NCBI GenBank assembly: GCA_943735955.1
Contig: OX030959.1
Span: forward strand, 2,467,772 to 2,531,771
Length of the DNA: 64,000 bases
From: Piscicola geometra
Lineage: Eukaryota > Annelida > Clitellata > Hirudinida > Piscicolidae
Direction of reading: 5' to 3'
The notes below the pieces were generated by a model. The model had not been told where the DNA came from, did no database searches, and saw only the letters and a list, made by a program, of their open reading frames with translations. Both the position numbers and the translations under genes were made by a program. How positions within the stretch are numbered: the stretch's first letter is position 1; each line of letters begins with the position of its first letter. Positions 1 to 11,200 of this stretch are shown piece by piece.

Positions 1-160
1 CACCTCAAGATAAATAAATCGTCGTGTGGCGAAAAAAAGCTTTCTGACCCTTATCTGCGCCCGCTCAATGATTATGATGAGAAAGTGACTTGAAGTTATT
101 GAACTTGATTGATCTTACCCAATCAGTACACAATCATAAGCATACATTCATCCAACTGAC

Positions 161-2136
161 CAGAGCAGTCGAGCAAGAGGTATGCAGAGTGGAAGACGAC
201 GGAGATGACAATGTTGCAGTTGCAAGTGACAGAGTGCAGCAGGAACTGCAGAGAGACGAGAAAATCAAAGGGCTTGTCATCGGGCTTCAGTAGGTCTGGA
301 AAGGTAAAGTTTACGATTTAATTTTAGTATATTAATATAAAGAATTGTTGAAGTTCTCGACAGGTGTATAATAATAATAATAATAAAAACAATAACAACA
401 ACAACAACAACAATAACAATAATAATAATGAGGTATTTAATTCACATTTGTTCGATGGGATTCAATCGATCCGGTATATATTATTTGTCGAGAGTAAACA
501 GATTAACTGGTATTCATTATTTTAGGTTCTTCAAGATTATATGCAAACTAATCTTCAAAAGCAAAAAATCTATAGTTAATAATTACATTTAAAGAAGTTG
601 TTTATGTCCTTTCGCATTTCCTTAATAATAAGAAGACCTAAAACTGCCTATATTTAATTATTTTGCTTATATTATTTTGTAAAATTATTTTGCTTATATT
701 ATTTTGTAAAATTATTTTGCTTATATTATTTTGTAAAATTATTTTGCTTATATTATTTTGTAAAATTATTTTGCTTATATTATTTTGTAAAATTATTTTG
801 CTTATATTATTTTGTAAAATTATTTTGCTTATATTATTTTGTAAAATTATTTTGCTTATATTATTTTGTAAAATTATTTTGCTTATATTATTTTGTAAAA
901 TTATTTTGCTTATATTATTTTGTAAAATTATTTTGCTTATATTATTTTGTAAAATTATTTTGCTTATATTATTTTGTAAAATTATTTTGCTTATATTATT
1001 TTGTAAAATTATTTTGCTTATATTATTTTGTAAAATTATTTTGCTTATATTATTTTGTAAAATTATTTTGCTTATATTATTTTGTAAAATTATTTTGCTT
1101 ATATTATTTTGTAAAATTATTTTGCTTATATTATTTTGTAAAATTATTTTGCTTATATTATTTTGTAAAATTATTTTGCTTATATTATTTTGTAAAATTA
1201 TTTTGCTTATATTATTTTGTAAAATTATTTTGCTTACATTATGTTTTTTTATTATTTTATAAATGTTTGCTAGAATAATCTTTTTTTGATAATTGACTTA
1301 AAATAATCAAAATTTCAAATCATTGAATAACATCATGCTTAAAAAGTCAAATAATATCTCAAAGAACGAATGAAACTTGGATGAGGAAAAGCTTAACAGA
1401 CTTGAATCCTGGGAGTTTCTTCGTTGCTGAATGAAGTAGTTAGTGGTGTTGATGGCGGAAAGAAGGAAGTACAAACAGAGTGAGATGTAGCCCCAGTTAG
1501 TGGCGTAGATGAACCAGCTGGTGTAGATGCTGTGGTAGTAGCGTCTCGATTCGGTCAAGAAGTCGAGAAGGACGAATGAGCTGAAGAGGAGAGCCAAGAA
1601 GAGTCTGAGGAGGAGGTACCAGCCTGAGATGGTGTCTTTGCTGCTCTGTGGGCATGCATGCATGGAGGGATGGATGTGGTGTAGAGTTCTAGGTGAATGG
1701 AGTGATGGAGTGGTGCAAAGAGATGAATTGGAGTGATGGAGTAAAAAGCTGAAGGTGCATCGCGTTCAAAATAGACAAATAATTAAGTGAATTGAAAAAA
1801 ATGAAAGTAAAAAAGTAAGTTTTAAGATTAAAAGATTTATTTTTAGATTATTCAACAGGCTACAATGTAGCCTGTTGACATAAATTATGGTGAAACTTTA
1901 TCGCGAAACTTAAAATTGAAATGAAATGATAATTATCCCAGATAAAAACATTTAAACTCTTTTTTTTCATCCTCACCACTCACCACACAGCCAACAAAGC
2001 GTTGAGGGCATGCGACCACAAGCGACAGTTTCTCAAATGAAAACTCTTCCAGAATCCACGATTTGAAACTTTTCCAACAAGACGCTTCTTTATTTTCCTC
2101 ACTATTCTCACCAATTTCAGCCGATGACATTATCAA
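161..2136 (-). CDS. Rolling-stone (rost)-like multi-pass membrane protein, 5' three exons, partial
   Basis: Three minus-strand exons join in phase: 2136-1984 (start Met, donor GTGAGT), 1645-1402 (acceptor CCCACAG, donor GTCTGT) and 295-161 (acceptor TTTCCAG, donor GTCAGT). The gene continues off the left edge. The product begins with a short soluble segment (WKSFKSWILEEFSFEKL, followed by VVACPQRFV) resembling the N-terminus of rost-like proteins. A membrane helix (WYLLLRLFLALLFSSFVLL) follows. Then comes SWFIYATNWGYISLCLYF, close to the family hallmark F-I-Y-x-T-N-W-G-[FY], and a third hydrophobic stretch (IVISVVFHSAYLLL). Drosophila rost acts in myoblast fusion; most family members have no known role. 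Family membership rests on recalled motif similarity; the splicing is inferred. The second intron (1401-296) contains the 27-bp tandem array. Confidence 0.6.
360..440. repeat. AAT/AAC trinucleotide microsatellite
   Basis: A run of AAT units grades into AAC units and back to AAT. It lies in the second intron of the rost-like gene. Confidence 0.85.
655..1245. repeat. 27-bp minisatellite, about 21 near-perfect copies
   Basis: A 27-bp AT-rich unit (ATTTTGCTTATATTATTTTG plus seven further bases) repeats about 21 times almost without change; only the last copy drifts (TTACATTATG). Because 27 is a multiple of 3 and one frame has no stop, it opens a spurious reading frame of about 200 codons with a nine-residue repeat. 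It lies in an intron of the minus-strand rost-like gene. The homogeneity points to recent expansion or ongoing turnover. Confidence 0.95.
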
Positions 2137-3641
2137 ACTTTTATTTCAAGTAAACTCATCTTTTTTAAATGACTAGCTTAAATTATGTAAATAAATATAT
2201 CGGAAAACTTTTTTTGCATGTATTTACCGCATTTAATGATTTTCCCTATCAACGACAAGTGAACCACCTCCAAACCACTGAAGAGGTTATATTCTATCTC
2301 AATATGAAAAAGGTCTAAATATTTTTAAATCCGACAGATAGAGAGTGTTTTGCACTTTGAACAAACATATCCCTGAAAGCTTCACCACCACGCCCGCCTG
2401 TAATGAAAGCTTAATTCCTCTATTACACAGAACGTGACATTTCCTCTCACTCTCTCTCCATCTCTCTTTTTTCCTTTCACCCTGCTTTCATTTCTATTTT
2501 TTCTTTTTTCAATAGTTCTTACTTTTCTTGGCCCAAATTTAAAATATGTAAAAACATTTTTCATCTCTCTTATACTATTCCTTCATTCTCTTCCTTTCTA
2601 CTCTTTCTTATCTCCCCTGTCCCATCTATCGTTTTTTCTGTCCTTATTTATATGCCTCTAAGCGTTTTTTCTTTTTCAAGAGTTTCCGTTTATTCAAAAA
2701 TTTTCACAAAACGGGCACAAAAACCTCTCTTGAATTGTTAAACATTTAAATTATGGTTGAGCTCATAAATCAATCTAAGTTTAAAAACGAAAATATAAAA
2801 AAATATCTAAGTATTTACTGGCAAACACACAAACATAAAAAACAGGTGCATTAACAATTATTTTGTTGACAATTCCAATACAATACAAGCTCACTTTTCC
2901 ATCCATCAAGGCGTCTTTCCCTCATACCTCTCTGTCAGTTCCTGACTGATTTGATTTATTATTTTTGTTTAAATGCGTGTCTTTAGAACCTGCAGAGCCA
3001 TTTAAAGTGGGATGATTGGCTTATAAGCCATAACTTTCAATGGGCCAAAAACATTTGCATAATTTAAGATGCCGAAATGAAATCGATCATTTCTCATTCA
3101 GTTTTCTGGGCTGAAATATCTTGAAAACTGAAGTCAATTCTTAAAAAGATATTTTTGTTTAGCACATTAAATTGCAATATAAAAGTATTTTTCCAGTCGA
3201 TGTCTTATCGCTGTGGCGCAGTTTTATATTTTTTCTCCATCTTATTTATTTTTAAATGTTTTTAAAAAATAAGAACAAATAATTATTCACAATTTTAAAG
3301 TAATATATTATGCATATATTTAAAAAAAATCGCGCACATCTTTTGTTTTCAAATGACGTCAGCTTTTTTAGTTGTTTTTCATAATGTTTTTTCCTAAAAT
3401 ATAAACAATCAAACAATATATTTTCAAACATCAATAGTTTGATCAATTTCAACAAAACTAGATACGTTAACAGCTACCCTTAAGCGGATCCATAATCTTA
3501 ATTTCAAATCAAGTTAGTTTGAATCTATGTTATTTTACTTTAAAACAATTAAATGTTTTTAAGACTATTTAGTGTATATTCTCGCAAAAATCATTCAGGT
3601 TATCCTTGAACTGTAGAACCATCAAGACGGGTAGTTGATCG
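2137..3641. other. Intergenic region between divergent genes
   Basis: This stretch separates the divergently transcribed rost-like gene and the 1007-residue gene, so promoters for both should be here, but I can point to no specific element. It holds a polypyrimidine C/T-rich tract at about 2405-2665 and AT-rich DNA elsewhere. The short open frames show no coding character. Confidence 0.5.
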
Positions 3642-6600
3642 ATGCTGAGAAGGAAGCCTGAAAACGAATGGATCGACGGCAGTATGTTCTGGTACACATA
3701 TGGAGCAACGCAGCAGACGAAGCTCGACTGGAAGAAGGGCGAGAAGGAGGGTCCGGTGGAGGAGGAAGAGGATGCCTCACCGATGAGTCGAGAGAACTCC
3801 AACGGGGAGCTGAAGCCGAGGAAGGTGACCTTCGTTGGAGCGGTTGAGCACGAGTACCAGGAGGACGAGGAAGAGGAAATTAAGAAAGGAGGCATTATAA
3901 GGAACTCTGTGAGCCGGCTGAAAGGAGTTAAAAACAAGTTGTCAGACAAGCTGATGAACTACTACCACGAGAAGGTGCCTTACTACGCGGACACTGTGAA
4001 AGAACGTTTTGAAGATTTTCTGGACATTCTGCCCTTCTACCAGCGGCCTGAAGTGATCACTGAGGTGATCGACCCTGAAAGCCTGCCCCAGCCCAGGGTG
4101 CTCAGGCCTCAAGACGTCACTCGCCAGGGCTCAGACTCGAACATCGGCATCTTGGTCACCATCAAAGAAAACGGCGTCACCAAGAAAAAAAGTAGATCGT
4201 CGTTTTATTCAACGTTTGTTGATAATGTTTTCGCTAAAAAAGAAGAAGAAACGAAAGAAGAAGAAAGCTCGGTTCCATCTGTCGACTCGATTAAAAAGAG
4301 TGCCGAAGCTGTCAAAACGCCTGGAAACTCGAAAGGAGAACTGAACAACCACAACTCCGTCCACAACGAAACGACCAAGTTTTTTATATTCGAAGACTTG
4401 GAAGATCTGGAAGACCCTGAGCACCAAGGAAGCATTCTGAACATAGAAAAGCCTTCCTTTTGGAACCAATTGAAAGCTGACAAGCACAACGTGAACAACA
4501 GTAACAACAAAAAAATTTTTGTTTGTAAAAACAAAGCGTTCAACAGCAACAACAAACTAAATTCCGCGTACAAAGGCTACAAAATCAAAAGAATTAAGAA
4601 CGACAAGAAAGCCATAAGTAACGACCCTAACCTGCCCAAGAAGAAGATGAACTCGAGCACTAAGGTGGAACAGTGGATGAACAACAAAGAGAACCAAAAG
4701 GCGTTGGGTCTAGAGACGGTGAAAAATGATTTTCTATCAAATGGAGGGCGTGTTGGAGGGGTGCTTGAGTTAGTGAAGAAGTTCGAAGTGACCAGTCCCA
4801 GCATACTGTCTCCAGAAAAGCCTGTAGGAATCAAGAGCAGCTTGAGCGTTAAAGAACAAATCAAGAACCTGGACAACTATTTTCTCAAACAAAGGTCTTT
4901 GCAATCTCCAGCTAAGTGTATGTCTCCTAAACCTTCTGCTCCCCAATCTAGTTCAATGCTCAAACATTCATTTTTGCCACCCCTTCCACCCCTTCCATCT
5001 CCTCTTCCTCCTTTTCCTTCCTTACTCACAAAATCTTCTCCAAAGCGACAATCGCGCTTGTTTTCAAGAGAAAATTATGCTCAAGAAAATATTCGTGAGG
5101 AAACTTTACAGTCTCCTCTGGAATCAAACTCTTTCAAGAAGAATCAAACATTTTCCGACATGCTCCAAAACGAAAACGCACAACCTCTACACTCGAAAAA
5201 GGTTAAGCACCAAAGGAGCCTCAGTGCTAGGAACCTCTTCAGGGACTTCGTGAAGAAGACTTTCAAGCTGAAGTCTTTATCACCAGTCACTAAAAACTGC
5301 ACCAGCAACTACGAATGCGCTGCCTCAAAACGCACAGATGTTCAAAAGAAGTTTCCATTCAGCGCCAACAACACTTTCGAAAAGAATGTGCCAACAAATC
5401 CTAGTTCTTCCTACAAGTCAAGAAGCGAGCAAAACGCTATGGCTCGTGAAAGATTTTTTGGATTGGCAGAAAGACATCAAAACGTTTCACGAAACAACCA
5501 ATCCTTCTATACAGATGTGATCAGCAATAAAAACTCGATCGACAAAGAAGATCTAAATCTTCCCAATTTTCAGAAACCATTGGAGATTGAGATGGGAGGT
5601 TCGAAGCAGGAGTGTTTTATGGATGTTAATTCGCAGTTTAAAAATCCACCAAAAGTTAACGAAGCCTTCAGAACTCTTCCAGCTTATGGAAATTCTCCAT
5701 TGAAGGACTCAAATTCTGAGGTTATTCAATCGGCCAGCACATCTTTGTCAAGTTTCCAAAGGCCGCTAGAAGACAGTTTGTTTAAATTTTATGAAATGTC
5801 GAAACACGTTAGCTGGGAAGTACTGAACAGTGATTTTGAACAATGGAAACAAAACTATGGAGCTTACGTCTTAGCTAGTTTGGAAAAGATAAATAAAGGC
5901 GTTGTACAAAACAATCTTACTGGAGCATACTGTCAGGAAAACAGCAATGGGACGATGAATGCCCTAACGAGTTATCCTGTTTCAAACAATCCACTCATCG
6001 CGCCACAGTTTCAAACGCAGCAGTCATTTCAAAACATTGAAAAGCAACAGTTGGAGCAACAACAGCTTAAAATGAAACAATACCAACTACGAAAACAACA
6101 ACTGCAGATTCAACAACAACTCGACCAAGAACATTTTGAACAACAACAACTACTACTTCAACAACACAAACCTTTTAAGTGTTCTCAACTTGATCAAACT
6201 GCCAAAACTCATCTGTTGAAACAAACGCAAGAGCACTTATTCCATGAAACTTCTTCCATCAGACCTCCCGTTGAACACCCTAAAGAACAACTTCCAGACG
6301 TTCAAACATACAAACCCAGTAGCATGATCAAACAATCTAAGGAGAATTCAAAAAAGTGTCTTAAAGCTCACAAAAAACAAAAACGCCCTCCAAACCAAAA
6401 GAAACCTGTCTATCAAGTGAACAGTGACGTCTTCACGGTCTTCGACAAGGTGATAAGCCAGCTGAAGGATGAAGAGCTCGCCAAGATGAACGAAAAGTGT
6501 GTCGCGATAATGAACGAGAAGAAGACTGATTGTTGCGAGTGGAGAAGCGGTAGCTCAGTCAAAAATCAAGACAACGTGGTTTTCACTGAAAATAGAAGTG

Positions 6601-6665
6601 GCTCTGAAGCGGTTGCTGTTAAAAGCCTCATTAAAATTTTTGAGCCAAAATTCTTATATAATTAA
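3642..6665 (+). CDS. Unrecognised large, mostly disordered protein (1007 aa) with PP1-docking-like motif
   Basis: One uninterrupted frame of 1007 codons; an in-frame TGA lies just upstream of the chosen ATG, so this Met is the likely start unless an upstream exon is spliced in. I do not recognise the family. Visible features: an acidic N-terminus; R-K-V-T-F at residues 60-64, which fits the RVxF motif used to bind protein phosphatase 1, followed by an acidic stretch; a lysine-rich middle; a proline-rich patch near residues 443-462 (PPLPPLPSPLPPFP); many Ser/Lys/Asn-rich segments; and a Gln-rich, probably coiled-coil stretch near 793-845. No membrane helix or signal peptide is seen. Codon use is more GC-rich in the first 500 bases than in the rest. 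The PP1 link is inference from one short motif. A polyadenylation hexamer AATAAA lies at 6880. Confidence 0.75.
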   Translation: MLRRKPENEWIDGSMFWYTYGATQQTKLDWKKGEKEGPVEEEEDASPMSRENSNGELKPRKVTFVGAVEHEYQEDEEEEIKKGGIIRNSVSRLKGVKNKLSDKLMNYYHEKVPYYADTVKERFEDFLDILPFYQRPEVITEVIDPESLPQPRVLRPQDVTRQGSDSNIGILVTIKENGVTKKKSRSSFYSTFVDNVFAKKEEETKEEESSVPSVDSIKKSAEAVKTPGNSKGELNNHNSVHNETTKFFIFEDLEDLEDPEHQGSILNIEKPSFWNQLKADKHNVNNSNNKKIFVCKNKAFNSNNKLNSAYKGYKIKRIKNDKKAISNDPNLPKKKMNSSTKVEQWMNNKENQKALGLETVKNDFLSNGGRVGGVLELVKKFEVTSPSILSPEKPVGIKSSLSVKEQIKNLDNYFLKQRSLQSPAKCMSPKPSAPQSSSMLKHSFLPPLPPLPSPLPPFPSLLTKSSPKRQSRLFSRENYAQENIREETLQSPLESNSFKKNQTFSDMLQNENAQPLHSKKVKHQRSLSARNLFRDFVKKTFKLKSLSPVTKNCTSNYECAASKRTDVQKKFPFSANNTFEKNVPTNPSSSYKSRSEQNAMARERFFGLAERHQNVSRNNQSFYTDVISNKNSIDKEDLNLPNFQKPLEIEMGGSKQECFMDVNSQFKNPPKVNEAFRTLPAYGNSPLKDSNSEVIQSASTSLSSFQRPLEDSLFKFYEMSKHVSWEVLNSDFEQWKQNYGAYVLASLEKINKGVVQNNLTGAYCQENSNGTMNALTSYPVSNNPLIAPQFQTQQSFQNIEKQQLEQQQLKMKQYQLRKQQLQIQQQLDQEHFEQQQLLLQQHKPFKCSQLDQTAKTHLLKQTQEHLFHETSSIRPPVEHPKEQLPDVQTYKPSSMIKQSKENSKKCLKAHKKQKRPPNQKKPVYQVNSDVFTVFDKVISQLKDEELAKMNEKCVAIMNEKKTDCCEWRSGSSVKNQDNVVFTENRSGSEAVAVKSLIKIFEPKFLYN

Positions 6666-8237
6666 TTAATTTGACCCATTGGAATTTTATGTATTTCAGA
6701 AGAGTTATCAAAATAGATAGTTAAATTAGTCGTTGAGTCCAAATAGGTAGTTATTAAATATTCTTTTAGGATTATATAACCATTTATTGCATTTAATAAT
6801 TAGATAAACAGGCATAACCATTTAAACTAATTTAATAACAAGAATATACCATTTGTTTACAATGGAAAAAATTGAAAACAATAAAATCAAGTAAAATATG
6901 TAATTTCTGGCTCTTATCAGTTACCACGATTATTCATTTTCATTAAAAAATCGATTTAAACATCCCTTGCCTTCTCTTAAAAAAATATTTATGTCATAAT
7001 CTGTGACATTATTGTTTAAAAATTTTAAGTTTGAACTTTTTGTTTGACAATACACTTTAAAGCTCTTGCAGTAATCTTTTATATTAATACCGCTATTTCA
7101 ATTGAGCTAACAAAATATTGTCTAATAAAATGCAAAAAAAAATGTATTAAGATTTTAAATGTATCAATCAAACCAACCAAACGTGTATGTTTGTAGAAGG
7201 CTATGTTCAAGTGAGGAATAAAATACAGAAAACATTCATAAACAAATGTTGGCACCTCAACTCATAGAAATCTACTTTAAAGTGTTTAGAGTCTTATGAA
7301 ATACAGAGTTCAAGAGTATGAAGAGGACCATTCTCAAGAGTTTTGTTGACGTTTATTATTTTAAAGATTTTTTTAGCTCTCAACTAATTTACAGTTAGAC
7401 ACTCATTGGTCTATAAAATGCATCTGAACGTAAAAAATTGAGATTAATAATTTCTTCTTGTTCAGCGTTAGACAAGCATTCCAAGCCGAAGTGGCAGAAT
7501 AGAAGAGGTTTGCAGGACTGATATTTTTTATCAAGTCATGAGATATGACAAAAAAATTAAAAATTCAGTTTAAAGTACTACGACAATGGTCTAAATACTT
7601 TTTTTATCTGCGTATTTTGCATTCATAAACGATATAGATTCTGGAAAAAAAGAAAATAACAAGCTTACTTTGACGTTTCCAAATTGTGATAAAAAAGTGG
7701 GTTGTCTTTTTAGTACTGAGTTGGCTCGAAAGACCTAGAAATGTTAATCTTACTTTAATTCAGTTGAGAAGAGGCATTAAGAGATTAGTCGCCCGAGTTC
7801 GCAACTTTAGCGAAGAATTGTTTCTGTTATTTTTATGACACTTTTTTTATGCGGTACGGCGAAATGACTTCACTCCAGGCAATGATTTTAACGGGTTGAA
7901 TACAAGCGTTTCATTCAATAAAAACTGTTATTTTAAAAAGCCACAATAATTTATTTCTAAAGTTTTTTCTATAAACTATTGTAAGCGTTTATTTCTTCTA
8001 TAGGAACACATATAAAGCGTTATAATTCAAGAGGAGAAACTGCCACTTGAATGTTGATCCTCCTTTCAATATTTTTCCTATAAATATAGATTTTTGTTGG
8101 ACATAAACACTTTAATATAAACGAATTTCAATTAACTTCAAACTTATAAAATCTTCGATTTACAGTTTAATAAATCAACTTAACTTTTAGATTTATTAAA
8201 CAAATATTTTTTTCACTCATTCCCCGTTACTTCAAAC
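6666..8237. other. Intergenic region upstream of SLC5 gene A
   Basis: AT-rich sequence containing the presumed 3' UTR of the preceding gene (AATAAA at 6880) and the upstream region of SLC5 gene A. I see no coding exon, RNA gene or recognisable transposon here. Confidence 0.5.
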
Positions 8238-11200
8238 ATGAGCGTGGAAATCGAATTCTTTTCTTGGGCCGATTATCTGGTCTTTGTTGCTTTCCTGATC
8301 ATCTCGCTGCTGGTCGGAGTGGTGGTGGGCTTCATCGACCGCAAGAAGATGAGTTCCAAGAACTTCCTCCTTGGAGGCGGTGATCTCCCATGGTTCACCG
8401 TCTCTCTCTCCCTCCTTGCTTCTTTTCTTTCCGCCATTTTTCTTCTTTCTATCCCTGTAGAAGTGAGATTAAAGAATGAAATGAATTAAAGTTAAAAAAT
8501 ATCTTTTATTGAAAATCATAAAACAGTATTTATTATCATGAATTTTTTATCAGATGCTTAACGTTAACTTGACAGATTTACACCTGGGGCACGATGTATT
8601 ACATGCTGGGAGTAGCCTACTTCATTGCATATCCTTTGTCAGCACTGTTTTTTCTGAGCATTTACTACAACCTCAAAATCACCAGTGCCTATGAGGTTGG
8701 TCCGTGAAACATCTTTTCAAAAGTGGCTTTAATTTTGTTTGATAAGTTATAATATTTATTATTAATTGAGCTAAATAGCACCCTATTTAGAAATTATAAT
8801 TTAATTCATGTTAAAAATATTTATAAAAAAATTTAAGTTTCAAAAATCATGTAAAACTGACTTAAGTATTTAGAGATGCGATTCGACAAGACAGCCAGGA
8901 CCGTGTGCGCCATCACCTTTTGCCTCCAAAACGTTCGTTTGCAAGACAAGTTTCACAATTTATGATATTTCGTTCAACAAAACGATTAAAAGATATATTC
9001 TAGTTATTTTTATGTCTTATAAAACTCTTATTTATTATTCAAAACTTCTCAGCTTCTTTATTTGTCTGTGGTTCTTTATACACCAGCTTTGGCTCTTTCT
9101 CAAGGTTTGATAGTTATAATGATAATAATACATTTTCTTTTACTTCTATATTCTAATAATAAATTTATACATTTTTGAAAATTCTTTTCACAGTCACCGG
9201 TATTTCTGTTCTAATATCAGTAGCTGCATGCGGTCTTCTCTGCACCATTTACACATTCTTGGTGAATAAACACACCTTTACGAATCCAATTTTCTTCAAT
9301 TTTTTATTCGTCTGTGTATAAAAAAGTTAACCGAAAAATTAAGAAGCGAGTTTAAAAACTATGACTCTAAGTCAAAGTAATTCAATGCTGCAGGGAGGGA
9401 TGAAGGGGACCGTATGGAACGACTTCATCCAAATGGTTGTCATCTTCCTCACTCTCATCCTGATCATCATTTTCGGCTTCATTAGTGCTGGTGGCGTTTC
9501 GAACGTATGGGAGATCAACAAGAGAGGTGGCAGGATTATCTTCGACAAGTGAGTCTCTACTCTTTTGTAATTATTTATTTTTTCACGCCATTTACAAATA
9601 ATTTGCAAAAAATATGTATTGCATTTGATTAATTGAAGAGATTAAACCCAAATTAATTTTGTGTAAATCACAACACATACATGTAACTTATCTTGAAAAA
9701 ATTTTGAAAAACTGCGATTTAATATTTATGATGATGAAATATTTATAATCTGCAAGTTAGACTATTGATAAAATTCGATAGAGTTTGAATCTTAAAAAAA
9801 GTATTTTCTCTATTTAAATGAGCTCATTCAATTCTAAGTGTGATTTAATCCACGTCTTTCTAATTTTCATAGAAAAACAGACAATTTCATTTAAATGAAA
9901 TTGTTTTCTATCATTGAAACTTTGAAAATCTATTTAATCGCACTCAGTTTTCAAGTAGATCCCACTATTCGAACCACGTTCTGGACACAAGCCATAGGAG
10001 GATGCTTCATTGTTTTCTCTCAATACGCCTCGTCTCAAACCACCATTCAAAAGTTTCTCAGCATTAAAACCCTCCAAAAGGCCAGATGGTAAGCTTACTG
10101 CTGTCTTCAATATTGGCTATGTTTACACTCATTTGAAATTATAAGTTACTTATTAAGTATTGATTAAACCAAAATATGTTAGAGCTTTTGCCAAAAAGTG
10201 TAAAAAAAATTTAAAATTGAGAATGGTTTTTGAGAATAATAGATCTTTTCTGAAAGAATATAAAACACTTCTTTTATTTTTTTAAAGATTAAATTTTCAA
10301 TATTTTAAACTTGATAACAGAAATTTTTCAGATCTCTCTCAGACATCAATTTTTTATACTTTTTAAATGAAAATATAATTGGAAAAATTCAATTTTAGGT
10401 CTGTTTACGGTGCTATGTTTGCAACCTTTCTGATGCTCACGCTGGTTTGCATTATTGGCCTGCTACTGTACGCTCATTTCGAAGGCTGCGATCCCCTTCT
10501 GAACGGCCAAATAGAGAAGAAGGACCAGGTTTGATGTGCTGAAAGTTTTTGCAACTAAATAAAGCCCATTAAATATGGATAAATTCAAATTTTTAATAGT
10601 TAAGAGTTCGGAAAAAAGTTAAAAAATTAGTATTAATTGATCACTTAATATTTCTTAATAAATACGTGATAAGTTACTAATTTTTTAAATTGTAGGTTAT
10701 AATTTGTTTAGTACGTATCAAAATGAGACATTTCCTCCAGATCTTGCCATTGTACGTGATGGACGTCATAGGCCACTTGGACGGACTGCCTGGTCTCTTC
10801 ATTGCAGGCCTTTTCAGTGCTGCATTGAGGTTCGCCCTATGTTCAATGTGAAGTGTAAGCAGATTTTTTCCGCTTTTAAATAAAATAATTTCGATCATGC
10901 TATATAAAATTGAGTTATACTAATGTTATTATAATTTGAACAACAGTTCTATCTCAGGAAGTTTGAACGCATTGTCGGCTGTCACACTGACCGATTTTAT
11001 TTTGCCTATTTTCAAAATGAAGAAAGGAGTCGAAATGAAGGAACGTGCTAAAACTATAATTTCAAGAGTGTTGAGTAAGTTTAAAATGTTTTACCCCATT
11101 ATGGTTTAGTTGTTAGAAAATAAATTCATAAAAAGTTGAAAGTAAACATTGAATTTTCCAGTTATCCTCTACGGCGTTGCCATCACCGTTCTTGGCTTCT

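Noticed and set aside
663..1262. 199-codon plus-strand open frame with nine-residue repeats
   Set aside because: It is a by-product of the 27-bp tandem array, on the strand opposite the rost-like gene; no start context or non-repeat domain supports it.
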